Positions 26,310 to 36,080 of a stretch of DNA of 64,000 nucleotides are shown piece after piece; the first letter of the stretch is position 1; every line of letters begins with the position of its first letter. The notes under the pieces are model-generated. The model was not told where the DNA came from. It saw only the letters and a program-made list of their open reading frames with translations, and did no database searches. Source of the DNA: CAWEQO01 sp963811225 (lineage in GTDB: Bacteria; Chloroflexota; Anaerolineae; Anaerolineales; Anaerolineaceae); the NCBI GenBank assembly GCA_963811225.1, contig CAWEQO010000002.1:1-64000 (forward strand), read 5' to 3'. Both the position numbers and the translations under genes were made by a program.

Positions 26310-26413
26310 AGTCAATACCAGGTCCTCCGCCAGGAAACTGTTTTTCTTACGGGAACTCAACCCCCGATTGTGTTGCTCATTTTCTCATTTAAATCTACAA
26401 TTTATTGATTATC

Positions 26414-28772
26414 ATGTTCCTCTCACCACTGCTGCTTCTCTCCGTCGCCTTCCTCGCCGGCATCTGGTTGGGCTCTCTCCTGGCGTTACCCTGGCCCCTC
26501 CTCAGCGGCCTGGCCGTCCTGTCCTTGCTGCTGGGGTTGTCCGAGCGGCGCATCCGCCTGCTGCCACCCCGGCGCAGTTTCCCCTTCCCCTATCTTTTCC
26601 TGCTGGCAGCCTTGCTGGGCGGCATGGCCCGCTGCTCGGCACACCTGCCGGCGCTCTCCCCGACCACCCTGCCCTACTACAACGATCTCGGCAAAGCCCG
26701 CATCCAGGGACTGGTCGTCTCAACGGTCGAAGACACCGGCGCGTCCGTACAGCTCACGCTGCGGGCCGAGTCCATCGCCCTGGCTGACGGCGACGATTTC
26801 GCTCCGGCCCAGCCAATCAAGGGCCGCCTGCTGTTATCACTCCCACCCGGCAGCGATGTGCGCTACGGCGACCGCCTGTCCCTGACCGGCAGCCCGCAGG
26901 CCCCCAGCGACCTGCCCGGCTTCTCCTACCGCGACTACCTCGCCCGCCAAGGCATCTTCACCACCCTGCGCAACGCCTCGGTGCGCACACTCGAACGTGG
27001 CCGCGGTAACCCGCTCCTCGCCGGGGTCTACAGCCTGCGTGGACGCGCCTACGCCTTCCTGATCCGTTCGGTGCCGCAGCCCGAGGCCTCGCTGCTGGCC
27101 GGCATCCTGCTCGGCATCGAAAGCGATATGCCCGCCAATCTCGACGCCGCCTACCAAAGCACCGGCACCAGCCACGTCATCGCCATCTCCGGCAGCAACA
27201 TCGCCCTGGTGGTGCTGCTGCTCTCGGCCCTGTTCTCCCGACTGACGTCAAGGCTGTGGGCGCCTGTCTTCGCCATCGCCGGGATCGCCATCTACACCCT
27301 GCTGGTCGGGGCGCAGGCTTCGGTCGTGCGGGCGGCGGTCATGGGCAGCATCGCCCTGATCGGGCAGTCGATCGGCCGCGGCCAATCCGGCGCGCACGCC
27401 CTGACCTTCACCGCCGCCTTGATGGCGCTCGCCAATCCGCTGGTATTGTGGGACGCCGGGTTCCAGCTCTCGTTTGCCGCCACGCTCGGCCTGGTCCTGT
27501 ACGCCTCGCGCCTGCAGGCCTGGACTGCCCGGCTGCTGGAGCGGCGGCTGCCTGCGCCCGCCGCTCAAAAATGGGCCCGGCCCATCGGCGAATACTTGCT
27601 CTTCAGCCTGGCTGCCCAGGCCACCACCCTGCCGATCATCCTGTACCACTTCGGGCGGCTCTCGCTCAGCGCCCTGATCGCCAACCCGCTGATCCTGCCG
27701 GCCCAGCCGCTGATCATGTCGGTTGGCGGCGCTTCCGTGCTGACCGGGCTGGCGCTGCCGCCGCTCGGCAGGCTGCTGGCGGCTTTCGCCTGGCCGCTGC
27801 TGGCCTACACCAACCGGGTAGTCGAGCTGCTGGCGCAGCCCGCCTGGTCCAGCGCCGGGATCGCCCAACCCGGCCTCGGCTTCGTGCTTGGCTGGTATGC
27901 GCTCCTGTTCGGGCTGACGCTCTCGCCCGGTCCGCTGGGTCCGCTAAAACGGGCGCTGTCACCCTCCAGCCTGCTGCCCAAACTACGCGCAGGGTCCGCC
28001 GCCTGGCTCGTCTCTCCGGCTGCGCTGGTGGCGCTGGCCTTGCTGACCGGCTTCGCCTGGCGCAGCGCCCTCTCCACACCGGATAACCGCCTGCACCTGC
28101 ATGCTTTCAATCTCCCCGGTGGACCGGCGATCCTGCTGCGCGCTCCGCACGGCGCCTCCCTGCTTACGGGCGGCGCCCGCTACCCGCAGGATCTCACTTC
28201 GGCGCTCGGCCGGCGTCTGCCGCCGCTGACCGGGCGGCTGGACGCGCTGGTCGTCTCCAGCGCCTCCAGCGCGGCACTGCAAGGGCTGCCCGATACAGTC
28301 GAGCGATTCCCGCCCGCCCAGGTCTACTGGCAGCCCGGCGACCTGCCGCGCGGCGTCCAGCGCCTGCAAGACACGCTGGCCGCGCAAGGCAGTGGCTTTG
28401 CCCTGCTGGAGCCGGGAGCGGTTCTGCAGCTGGAAGAAGGCGTGCGGCTGCGCAGCGCTCGCCGTTCAAGACGGCTCAACCGCCCTGCTGCTGGAGTATG
28501 GCAGCTTTCGGGCGCTGATCCCGGGGGGCGTCCCGGCGGGCGAGCTGACTGCCGCATCCGCCATCCCACTGCGCAACCTGAGCGCCGTGATCCTCTCGCC
28601 ATCCGACCTCGACGGCGGGTTAGAGGCCTGGGCTGCCCTGTCGCCGCAAGCGGTTGTCGCGCCGCAGCAAGCCGGGCAAGCGCTGCCGGATGCGTGGCTC
28701 CAACTGCCCGATGGGGCCTGGGTCTCCTTGGTCACGGATGGGGAAAAGATGTGGATAGAGACAGGAAAATAG
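26414..28772 (+). pseudogene. ComEC/Rec2-type DNA uptake protein, frameshifted
   Basis: A ComEC protein of about 785 residues: N-terminal membrane segments, an OB-like domain (GRLLLSLPPGSDVRYGDRLSLTGSP...FSYRDYLARQGIF), the Competence domain (SGTSHVIAISGSNIALVVLLLSALF-like, LVGAQASVVRAAVMGSIALIG) and a C-terminal beta-lactamase-like domain. One extra base near 28454 (CGCAGCGCTC) shifts the frame; removing it restores GVRLRALAVQDGSTALLLEYGSFRALIPGG to the end at 28772. The beta-lactamase-like domain lacks the HxHxDH ligands: where family members have a HPDADHIGGL-type sequence, this one has SSASSAALQGL, so it is probably non-catalytic. In the family the protein forms the inner-membrane channel for single-stranded DNA in transformation. 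Start 26414 has no ribosome site. Confidence 0.85.
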
Positions 28773-28814
28773 TAGGATAAGTGAGGGATAAAACCGGGAA
28801 AAATCCGCCAAATC

Positions 28815-28886
28815 TGTGGATAACTGTGGAGAAAATGGGGGAAATCTGTGGATAACTGACGAAAACAGGGGGAAATCTGTGGATAA
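28815..28886. promoter_or_regulatory. cluster of three perfect DnaA boxes
   Basis: TGTGGATAA (complement of the consensus TTATCCACA) occurs at 28815-28823, 28847-28855 and 28878-28886, all the same way round and 32 and 31 bp apart (three helical turns), inside near-repeats GAAATCTGTGGATAACT. A weaker AGGATAAG lies at about 28774. About 60-90 bp downstream is an AT-rich stretch (28915-28980). It could be a replication origin, a DnaA-titration site or a DnaA-regulated promoter. Confidence 0.7.
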
Positions 28887-29070
28887 CTATGGAGAGCGTT
28901 ATTGTGGAGGGATTTTCAATAAAACGGGCTGTTTTCATCGTTATTAAAAGAATGCCGATTCAATTTTCAATCGAATAAATGGAGCGAGACGCATGATGGA
29001 TCACTGGCTGCGGCGTCTCGGGATTCGAGAGTAAGCCGCAGCCCCCTTCCTGAAAACATTATACATACAT

Positions 29071-29099
29071 TTGGCATCCTTTTGCGATTCCCCTATAAT
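29071..29099 (+). promoter_or_regulatory. sigma70-type promoter of folE
   Basis: TTGGCA (29071-29076), 17-bp spacer, TATAAT (29094-29099), about 35 nt before the folE ATG, which has AAAGGAA as ribosome site. Confidence 0.75.
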
Positions 29100-29140
29100 C
29101 AATCCAATGAATAAGACTGAACAGCGAAAGGAACGATCAA

Positions 29141-29773
29141 ATGACACCACCTTATGTCTTCTCCCGTGAAACCCAAACCATCGAAGAAATCGATGTTTCC
29201 GAAGTGTACGTCGCCGAGCCGCAGGGGCCCATCCACGAAGCCGTGCAGAACATCCTCCTGTCCATCGGGGAGGACCCGCAGCGCGACGGCCTGATGAAAA
29301 CCCCCGACCGCGTGGCCCGCATGTACGCCGAAATCACCGCCGGCTACCATGTCGATCCGGTCCAATTGATTAATGGCGCCCTGTTCGAAGTGGACTACAA
29401 TGAGATGGTGCTGGTGCGCGATATCGAGTTCTACAGCCTGTGCGAGCATCACATGCTGCCCTTCTACGGCAAGGCCCACGTGGCCTACATTCCGAACGGC
29501 AAGGTCATCGGCTTGAGCAAGATCCCGCGCATCGTCGAGATGTTTGCCCGCCGCTTGCAGGTGCAAGAGCGCATGACCGCCCAGATCGCCGATTTGCTGC
29601 AAGACACGCTCAACCCGCAGGGTGTAGCGGTGGTGGTGGAAGGCGCGCACATGTGCGCCATGATGCGCGGGGTAAAGAAGTCGCAGACCAACATGGTCAC
29701 ACGCACCATGCGCGGCGCCTTCCAACAGGACGCCCAGCTGCGGGCGGAGTTTTTACAGCAGCTGAAGGGGTAA
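29141..29773 (+). CDS. folE: GTP cyclohydrolase I
   Basis: A 210-residue GTP cyclohydrolase I, which converts GTP to 7,8-dihydroneopterin triphosphate, first step of tetrahydrofolate (and queuosine) synthesis. The signature RDIEFYSLCEHHMLPFYGKAHVAYIP is at about 93-118, with zinc ligands Cys101, His104 and Cys172 (EGAHMCAMMRG), and LSKIPRIVEMFARRLQVQERMTAQIA follows. Length and order are standard for the type IA enzyme. Driven by the promoter at 29071-29099. The TspO-like gene begins 2 bp after the stop, so both are co-transcribed. Confidence 0.97.
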   Translation: MTPPYVFSRETQTIEEIDVSEVYVAEPQGPIHEAVQNILLSIGEDPQRDGLMKTPDRVARMYAEITAGYHVDPVQLINGALFEVDYNEMVLVRDIEFYSLCEHHMLPFYGKAHVAYIPNGKVIGLSKIPRIVEMFARRLQVQERMTAQIADLLQDTLNPQGVAVVVEGAHMCAMMRGVKKSQTNMVTRTMRGAFQQDAQLRAEFLQQLKG

Positions 29774-29774
29774 G

Positions 29775-30560
29775 ATGAGCAAGATTTCCGTCAAGCAAGG
29801 TATGGTACTGCTGGCGACCGTGGCGACCATCACGGTCAACGCCCTGGCGAACATCCTGCCGATCAACGGCCAGCAGACCGGCGAGATTTCGGACCGCTTC
29901 GCGGTGTACTTCGTCCCAGCCGGTTACGTCTTCTCCATTTGGGGATTGATCTACCTGGGTATGATCGCCTACTCGGTCTACCAGCTGCTGCCTGCGGCCC
30001 GGACCAACACGCGCATCCAGTCGATCGGCTGGTTGTACGTGGGCTCGGCTGCCGCCAACATCACCTGGATCTTCCTGTGGCACTACAACCTGTTCGTGTG
30101 GACCCTGGTGGCCATGCTCTCGCTGCTGGCGCTGCTGATTATGATCTACCTGCGGCTCAAACAAGACCCGTTGAAGATGCGTTCGTGGGGTGAGCGCCTG
30201 CTGGTGCAGCTGCCCCTCAGCATCTACCTGGGCTGGATCACCGTCGCCACGTTAGCCAACGTCACCGACGTGTTAAGCTACGTCGGCTGGGGTGGCTGGG
30301 GCATCGCCCCGCAAGTCTGGGCGGTGATCCTGCTGGTAGTCGCCACGATCATCGCCGCCGTCATGGCCGTCACCCGCCGCGACGTGGGCTACCTGCTGGT
30401 GCTGGTATGGGCCTTCGCCGGGATCGGCGTCAAGCAGGCGGACGCTCCACTGGTCGCCAATGCCGCCTGGGTCGCCACAGCTGTTGTGGCGCTGTTCGTG
30501 CTCGCCACCCTCTTGCGCACGCCGCGCATCCTTGTGTTTAAGAAACACCCTCAATCCTGA
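29775..30560 (+). CDS. TspO/MBR-related membrane protein
   Basis: A 261-residue membrane protein with about seven hydrophobic segments, longer than classical five-helix TspO (about 160 residues). The segment FVPAGYVFSIWGLIYLGMIAYSVYQ matches the conserved PxxxFxxWxxLY region of the tryptophan-rich sensory protein family, and WLYVGSAAANITWIFLWHYNLFVWTL resembles the later helices. TspO binds porphyrins; whether this longer type does is unknown. It is coupled to folE (2-bp spacing), a neighbour that hints at tetrapyrrole, pterin or light/stress adaptation but does not prove it. Confidence 0.82.
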   Translation: MSKISVKQGMVLLATVATITVNALANILPINGQQTGEISDRFAVYFVPAGYVFSIWGLIYLGMIAYSVYQLLPAARTNTRIQSIGWLYVGSAAANITWIFLWHYNLFVWTLVAMLSLLALLIMIYLRLKQDPLKMRSWGERLLVQLPLSIYLGWITVATLANVTDVLSYVGWGGWGIAPQVWAVILLVVATIIAAVMAVTRRDVGYLLVLVWAFAGIGVKQADAPLVANAAWVATAVVALFVLATLLRTPRILVFKKHPQS

Positions 30561-30831
30561 GCAGCCGGTTGCCACGCAAAACCGATAGAGGATCTCCTCG
30601 GGTGTCAATAAAGAGGAGCTCCTCTAATTCATTTCATTCACGCAATTGAACGCATTCCCTAACAGCTCCGTATATTTTTGTTTCGATCGTTCGATTCGAT
30701 CCATCACCTTTCTATCGTGGAAAAAACCAAAAGCGTAGGCTTCTAATCCACGGTTCCCAAGCCTGCGTTTCTGCATTTCGTTTCTTCTCACGGATGTTGT
30801 CGACCTGGCGCTGGCCGGGCCAGCATCGGCC

Positions 30832-31683
30832 TTAAGTGTTCCTTTTTACCTGGCTCAACATTTTCACGATCTTCGGATCGCGATGATCGAAGAAGCTGCT
30901 TGTTTTCGTGTCCAGCGTGGCAATCGCCGCCATTTCCTCGGGGCTGAGTTCAAAATCAAACACGTTGAAATTCTCGACAATGCGTTCCTTGTGAACTGAC
31001 TTTGGAATCGCTACAACGCCGCGTTGGGTCAGCCAGCGCAGAATGACCTGCGCGACAGTCTTGTTGTGGTTTTCAGCGATCGAAGCCAGCAATTCATTTT
31101 GGAAAATATTATGTTTTCCTTCCGCAAAGGGTCCCCAGGATTCAATCTGCACCTCGTTTTCCTGCAAGAACTTCTGCGTTTCGATCTGCTGATTAAAGGG
31201 ATGGGTTTCGATCTGGTTCACGGCCGGCGCAACCAGGTGGTGAACGATCATGTCCATCACCCGATCCGGTGGGAAGTTGCTGAGTCCGATGGCGCGAACC
31301 CGACCTTCGCGATACAGTTCTTCCATCGTTCGCCAGGAGCCGTACACATCGCCATACGGCTGGTGGATCAGGTACAGGTCCAGGTAGTCTAGCTGCAGCC
31401 GCTGCATGGATCGTTCAAACGCCTGCCTGGCGCTCTCATACCCGGCATCTGAAATCCACAGCTTAGTGGTGATAAACAGATCTTCTCTTGCCACACCACT
31501 CCGTTGGATGGCCCGGCCGACTGCGGCTTCATTGCCATATGAAGCCGCAGTATCAATCAGGCGGTAGCCGGTTTGGATGGCTTCATAAACACTCCGCTCG
31601 CATTCTTCAGCATCGGCGATCTGAAAGACGCCGAACCCCAGAATGGGCATCTCTACGCCATTATTTAATGTGACCGTTTGCAT
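30832..31683 (-). CDS. aldo/keto reductase
   Basis: A 283-residue cytoplasmic aldo/keto reductase of the 2,5-diketogluconate reductase type. Landmarks: GVEMPILGFGVFQI, RLIDTAASYGNEAAVGRAI (catalytic Asp and Tyr), FITTKLWIS (Lys), YLDLYLIHQPYGD (His), GRVRAIGLSNFPPDRV and the cofactor site AIPKSVHKERIVENFNVFDF, which indicates NADPH use. The catalytic D-Y-K-H tetrad is complete. Start has GAGGAGG upstream. It lies 57 bp after the second aldo/keto reductase in the same direction; the pair is probably co-transcribed and controlled by the divergent AraC-type gene. Confidence 0.95.
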   Translation of the reverse strand: MQTVTLNNGVEMPILGFGVFQIADAEECERSVYEAIQTGYRLIDTAASYGNEAAVGRAIQRSGVAREDLFITTKLWISDAGYESARQAFERSMQRLQLDYLDLYLIHQPYGDVYGSWRTMEELYREGRVRAIGLSNFPPDRVMDMIVHHLVAPAVNQIETHPFNQQIETQKFLQENEVQIESWGPFAEGKHNIFQNELLASIAENHNKTVAQVILRWLTQRGVVAIPKSVHKERIVENFNVFDFELSPEEMAAIATLDTKTSSFFDHRDPKIVKMLSQVKRNT

Positions 31684-31740
31684 GGTTTCCTCCTCGGTAC
31701 AACTAGCCTTGCCGGTAGTCCAGTTCCTCGATCCTTACAC

Positions 31741-32706
31741 TTAATACCGGTCGCCAACTACGGTGATCTGCGACATGGTTTTATCGATCTGGCTTAGATC
31801 CGCCGGCGTCAATGCCACGTCGAGCGCGCCGATGTTCTCATCCAGGCGCGACAGCTTGCGCGTGCCGGGGATGGGCACGATCCACGGTTTCTGCGCAAGC
31901 AGCCAGGCCAGCGCAATCTGAGCCGGGGTAGCGCCCTTCTGCGCGCCGATCTGCTCCAGCAGCTGCACCACAACCTGATTGGCGCGGATGGCTTGCGGCG
32001 TAAAGCGCGGGTTGTGGCTGCGAATATCGGTATCATCGTAGGTGGTGTTCTCGTCGATCTTGCCGGTCAGGTAGCCCCGCCCCAGCGGGCTGTAGGGCAC
32101 AAAACCGATGCCGAGTTCCTCGCAGGTCGGTAAAACGGCCTCTTCAACAACCCGCCACCAGATCGAGTATTCGCTTTGCACCGCGGTGACCGGCTGGACC
32201 GCGTGGGCGCGGCGGATCTGGTCCGCACTGGACTCGGACAGGCCGAAATGCTTCACCTTACCGGCCTGGATCAGATCCTTCACCGCTCCGGCCACGTCTT
32301 CCACCGGCACATTCGGGTCCTGACGATGCTGGTAAAACAGGTCGATGGCCTCGACTTGCAGGCGCTTGAGCGAGGCATCGGCCACGCGCTTGATCTGTTC
32401 CGGGCGGCTGTCTGGGCCAACGCGGGGATGAGGGCCCGTTACAGGATCGTGCTTCCACCCGAACTTGGTTGCAATCGCCACCTTGCCCTTGTACGGCTCC
32501 AGCGCTTCGCCCACCAATTCTTCATTGGTGAACGGGCCGTACACCTCGGCCGTGTCGAAGAATGTGATGCCGCGTTCGACGGCGGCGTGAAGCAACTCGA
32601 TCATCTCGTGTTTATCGGTCGGCGTGTCGCCAAAGCTCATGCGCATGCAGCCCAGTCCGAGCGCCGAGACTTCTAACCCACTTTTTCCCAGTTGTCGTGT
32701 TTGCAT
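31741..32706 (-). CDS. aldo/keto reductase (YajO/Tas-like group)
   Basis: A 321-residue aldo/keto reductase from a different subgroup than its neighbour: MQTRQLGKSGLEVSALGLGCMRM, ITFFDTAEVYGPFTNEELVGEAL, VAIATKFGWK, IDLFYQHRQDPNVPVEDV and the C-terminal IPGTRKLSRLDENIGALDVAL. The tetrad Asp, Tyr, Lys is present; His is in YQHR. These enzymes reduce aldehydes and ketones with NADPH. Start at 32706 is chosen because the ATG is followed by the conserved first strand; AAGGAA stands 9 nt before it. Together with the next gene it forms a two-enzyme unit opposite an AraC regulator. Confidence 0.95.
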   Translation of the reverse strand: MQTRQLGKSGLEVSALGLGCMRMSFGDTPTDKHEMIELLHAAVERGITFFDTAEVYGPFTNEELVGEALEPYKGKVAIATKFGWKHDPVTGPHPRVGPDSRPEQIKRVADASLKRLQVEAIDLFYQHRQDPNVPVEDVAGAVKDLIQAGKVKHFGLSESSADQIRRAHAVQPVTAVQSEYSIWWRVVEEAVLPTCEELGIGFVPYSPLGRGYLTGKIDENTTYDDTDIRSHNPRFTPQAIRANQVVVQLLEQIGAQKGATPAQIALAWLLAQKPWIVPIPGTRKLSRLDENIGALDVALTPADLSQIDKTMSQITVVGDRY

Positions 32707-32862
32707 TTTGCAGGATTCCTTTCTTTGTCTGCCTGTCTGCATTCAATTCACCCTCATTATAGGTGGCCGTGAGACCCAGGTGGTAGAATAATTCTGGAAG
32801 ATGATTGTAGAATCCTGCAAGTGAGCGGGTCGAGGATTGAGATACAGGAGAGCGAGGTTCTT

Positions 32863-33807
32863 ATGATCGGGGTCTATTCATCCCAAACGCAGCGTGATGC
32901 ACAGCGCATACAGGCGAATCGCGAGGAGTTGGTCGAGCGAATCCTGCGCGCCGTGCCGGAAGATGGGGTTATGCAGCCGCTGGACGGGCTCTTCCTCGGC
33001 CGCGCCTCAGTTCCGCTGAAACGGATCCCCAGCGTGACGGAGCCCTCCTTTTGTGTGATCGCGCAAGGCAGCAAGGAGATTCTGTTCGGAAGCAGCCGCT
33101 ACCGCTACGATCCCGCACACTACCTGCTTGCCACCCTGGAACTACCGCGGATCAGCCAAATTATGGAAGCATCCCCGGAGGAGCCCTACCTCAGTTTCCG
33201 TCTCGTGCTCGACCCGGCTCTTGTCGGCTCCGTCATCGTCCAGGCGGGCGACGCCTTCCCTGAGGTCAGCGCAGACGTAAGCGCCGTAACGGTCAGCCCG
33301 CTGACCGTGGAGCTGCAAGACGCCGTCGTGCGGCTTGTCCGGCTGCTGGACTCGCCTGCAGAAGCGCCGGCGCTTATGCCGCTGATTGCGCGTGAAATCG
33401 TCTACCGGCTTTTGACGGGAGAGGAAGGCGCCCGGCTCCACCACCTGGCAGCGCCCGTAGGGTACAGCCCTCTCATTGCTCGGGCGGTCGAACGCTTGCG
33501 GCAAGACTTCGACCGGCGGCTGCGAATCGATGATCTCGCCCACGAGCTGGGGGTCAGCGCTTCGAGCTTGCACCACCATTTCAAAGCCGTCACGTCCATG
33601 AGCCCGCTGCAGTTCCAGAAGCAGCTGCGGCTGCAGGAGGCCCGCCGTTTGATGCTGAGTGAAGAACTCGATGCGGCCAGCGCCGCCTACCGGGTAGGCT
33701 ACCGGGACGCATCCCACTTCAATCGCGAGTATAAAGGCCTCTTCGGCGATCCGCCTATGCGCGATGTGCAGCGCTTGCGAGAAGAAGCCCTGGAAAGGAC
33801 CGGTTGA
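32863..33807 (+). CDS. AraC-family transcriptional regulator
   Basis: A 314-residue regulator: an N-terminal AraC_N cupin-like domain (LGRASVPLKRIPSVTEPSFCVIAQGSKEILFGSSRYRYDPAHYLLATLELP) and a C-terminal pair of helix-turn-helix motifs (LRIDDLAHELGVSASSLHHHFKAVTSMSPLQFQKQLRLQEARRLM...SAAYRVGYRDASHFNREYKGLFGDPP). It faces the two aldo/keto reductase genes across ~150 bp, the usual arrangement for an activator of a reductase operon responding to aldehydes or similar compounds. Start 32863 has GGAGAGCGAGG upstream; the GTG at 32821 in the same frame is less likely. Confidence 0.94.
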   Translation: MIGVYSSQTQRDAQRIQANREELVERILRAVPEDGVMQPLDGLFLGRASVPLKRIPSVTEPSFCVIAQGSKEILFGSSRYRYDPAHYLLATLELPRISQIMEASPEEPYLSFRLVLDPALVGSVIVQAGDAFPEVSADVSAVTVSPLTVELQDAVVRLVRLLDSPAEAPALMPLIAREIVYRLLTGEEGARLHHLAAPVGYSPLIARAVERLRQDFDRRLRIDDLAHELGVSASSLHHHFKAVTSMSPLQFQKQLRLQEARRLMLSEELDAASAAYRVGYRDASHFNREYKGLFGDPPMRDVQRLREEALERTG

Positions 33808-34001
33808 TATGAGCGCCCTTCCGCTTCTTATAACCTTCTAACACCGATTTCATCTTCCTATTAATATGAGCGGTTAATCTATTCAGTGAAATTCAACTCG
33901 CGCCGACGCTGCACCGCTTTGCTTACAGGTATTTTTCTCTTCCGGCAAGACCGTTGGCACAATCGCATATACTCGAAGGAGTTGTTGCAGGAGGCTTATG
34001 A

Positions 34002-35306
34002 ATGAATGCAACAGTCGTTAGAAGACTTATCATCGGGATCACACTGCTGGTCGTTCTGTCCGGCTGCAGCCTGTTGACCGGCGTGAGCTGGGCGCTGCCC
34101 ACCCTCTTGAACGCAGGCCAGTCTGCACCCGCGGCGGCAGCGACCGCCCAACCCGAAGTCGTGGCCCGGCCCTCGACCGTCGACAATCCGCCGGCCCAAC
34201 CGCCGGTGGTGTCCGGCAATGCGACCGTGCAAACCACCCCACTCGAACAGACCTACATCCAGCTTTACGAGAAGGTCAACCCGTCGGTGGTGAACATCCG
34301 GGTGGTGGAGGGCGCACCCGCCCAGTCCAACCAGGTTCAGCCCACCCCCGATTTACCCTTCCCGCTGCCTGGCAATCCAGGGCAGGCAATCCCCTCGCAG
34401 GCTGAGGGCTCCGGCTTCATCTACGATCAGAACGGCTACATCGTCACCAACAACCACGTTGTGGATGGGGCCACCAAAATCGTGGTGACCTTCAGCGACG
34501 GCTCGGAAGCCGCAGCCCAGCTGATCGGGACCGACCCCTCGTCCGACCTGGCAGTGGTCAAGGTGGACGTCGACCCGTCGATGATCGTGCCCGTGCCGCT
34601 CGGCAACTCGGACCAGCTCAAAGTCGGCCAGATCGTGGTCGCCATCGGCAACCCGTTTGGCGAGAAGAACTCCATGACCACCGGCATCGTCTCGGGCTTA
34701 GGGCGCATGTTGGCGACCAACTCTACCTCCCCCAGCGGCGGGCAGTACAGCATCCCGGATATGATCCAGACCGACACGGCCATCAATCCCGGTAACTCGG
34801 GCGGCCCGCTGCTCAACCTGAGCGGTGAAGTGGTAGGCGTTAACACCGCCATCGCCACCAACGTGGGCACCAACTCGGGCGTGGGCTATGCGATCCCCTC
34901 GGACATCATCCGGCAGGTGGCGCCGCAGATCATCAACAACGGCATCGTGCAGCATCCGTGGCTGGGCATCTCCGGCCAGACCCTCAACGCCGACCTGGCC
35001 CGGGCCATGAACCTCGACCCGTCCACACGCGGCGTGCTGGTCGCGGAAGTGCTGGAGAACGGTCCCGCAGCTGCGGCCGGACTGCAGCCCTCCACCAAAG
35101 ACGCCGCCATCGACGGCCTGCAGACCACCGTCGGCGGCGACGTGATCACCGCCATCGATGGACAGCCGGTGAAAGTCTTCGACGATCTGCTCGGCTACAT
35201 CATCCGCCATGCCCAGGTGGGCGACAGCGTCACCCTCGACATCATCCGAAACGGCCAGCCCATGCAGGTGCAGGTAACGCTCCAGGCCAGACCGACCGGC
35301 CTGTAA
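34002..35306 (+). CDS. HtrA/DegP-like S1C serine protease, lipoprotein
   Basis: A 434-residue secreted serine protease with a C-terminal PDZ domain. The N-terminus is a lipoprotein signal (lipobox VLSGC, Cys22) and a Pro/Ala-rich linker. The catalytic triad is His152 (NNHVVDGA), Asp182 (SSDLAVVKV) and Ser266 (NPGNSGGPL). The PDZ domain spans roughly 325-430 (WLGISGQTL..., GVLVAEVLENGPAAAAGL, GGDVITAIDGQPV). It would degrade or hold misfolded proteins outside the membrane. GCAGGAGG precedes the start. It is a single-gene unit. Confidence 0.95.
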   Translation: MNATVVRRLIIGITLLVVLSGCSLLTGVSWALPTLLNAGQSAPAAAATAQPEVVARPSTVDNPPAQPPVVSGNATVQTTPLEQTYIQLYEKVNPSVVNIRVVEGAPAQSNQVQPTPDLPFPLPGNPGQAIPSQAEGSGFIYDQNGYIVTNNHVVDGATKIVVTFSDGSEAAAQLIGTDPSSDLAVVKVDVDPSMIVPVPLGNSDQLKVGQIVVAIGNPFGEKNSMTTGIVSGLGRMLATNSTSPSGGQYSIPDMIQTDTAINPGNSGGPLLNLSGEVVGVNTAIATNVGTNSGVGYAIPSDIIRQVAPQIINNGIVQHPWLGISGQTLNADLARAMNLDPSTRGVLVAEVLENGPAAAAGLQPSTKDAAIDGLQTTVGGDVITAIDGQPVKVFDDLLGYIIRHAQVGDSVTLDIIRNGQPMQVQVTLQARPTGL

Positions 35307-35402
35307 ACCAGTTTCGCAGTCATTAGCGGTAGTCTTAGCGGTTCAAAAACGGAAGACCTTCCTTTATTGGTCGTTGAAGTACGTTAGCGGTATAAGCAGT
35401 CG

Positions 35403-35429
35403 AGTCCCAGGTGCAGTTGGCCTGGGACT
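35403..35429. terminator. hairpin downstream of HtrA gene
   Basis: AGTCCCAGG / CCTGGGACT arms (9 bp) with a 9-nt loop, no T run. It lies in a 200-bp gap that otherwise holds repeated TTAGCGGT words. Confidence 0.5.
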
Positions 35430-35525
35430 TGCTGTATATCGTAACTCCGGTCTTTAACGTAAAACACGTTTCTGTTACAATACCATTAACGAACAGCCGT
35501 AAAAAGGGAGGGCGAGGTGATCGAT

Positions 35526-36029
35526 ATGGCAAAGATGGAACGCAAGCACTTTTTAGCTGCCGAGGTCTACGGCTACAGTTACGAAAATTACGCCGGCCAC
35601 CTCGAGGTTAATAACTCGCGTTTTACCCAGTTAATGCCGGATGACATCGCAACGCTGCAGAAAGCCCTCGACGAAGAATGGGATGACGCCAAATTGGCCG
35701 AGGCCCTGAAGATCGATGAGGACAAGGCCGAGTTCTGGCGGCAGCTGTACCGTGATGCCCTGGCGATTATCGATGCCGAGACACGGGTGCAGTCCTTCCG
35801 CACGGCGGTGCGCGTGTCGATCCGCAATTCGATGGCCGAAGGAATCTCGGACGAGGACTTTATCGAGCGGCTGGTGACGCAAATCTGCTACCGGGTAGCC
35901 GATTTGTCCTACCTGCTGTCCGAGGAAGGCAGCCCGCTCTCGATGTACGCGGAGCAGCTGCGGGAGGAGACTGAGGCCGACGAGGCCTGGTTGATCGCCC
36001 GTTTTGGCGATGTATCGGACGAGAACTAG
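35526..36029 (+). CDS. hypothetical helical protein
   Basis: A 167-residue acidic, all-helical protein with no recognised family. It opens with MAKMERKHFLAAEVYGYSYENYAGHLEVNN, then helical segments rich in Asp, Glu and Ala (ALDEEWDDAKLAEALKIDEDKAEFWRQLYRDALAIID; LREETEADEAWLIARFGD). No signal peptide or membrane segment. Start choice: GCGAGG lies 8 nt before the ATG at 35526; a GTG at 35517 in frame has an equally good GGGAGGG and cannot be ruled out. The PspC-like gene follows 51 bp later, so they are probably one transcript. Confidence 0.75.
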   Translation: MAKMERKHFLAAEVYGYSYENYAGHLEVNNSRFTQLMPDDIATLQKALDEEWDDAKLAEALKIDEDKAEFWRQLYRDALAIIDAETRVQSFRTAVRVSIRNSMAEGISDEDFIERLVTQICYRVADLSYLLSEEGSPLSMYAEQLREETEADEAWLIARFGDVSDEN

Positions 36030-36080
36030 CGGACCGAAGCTGGCAGGGGAACCAAACAACCAAATTCAGGAGGGAAATAG

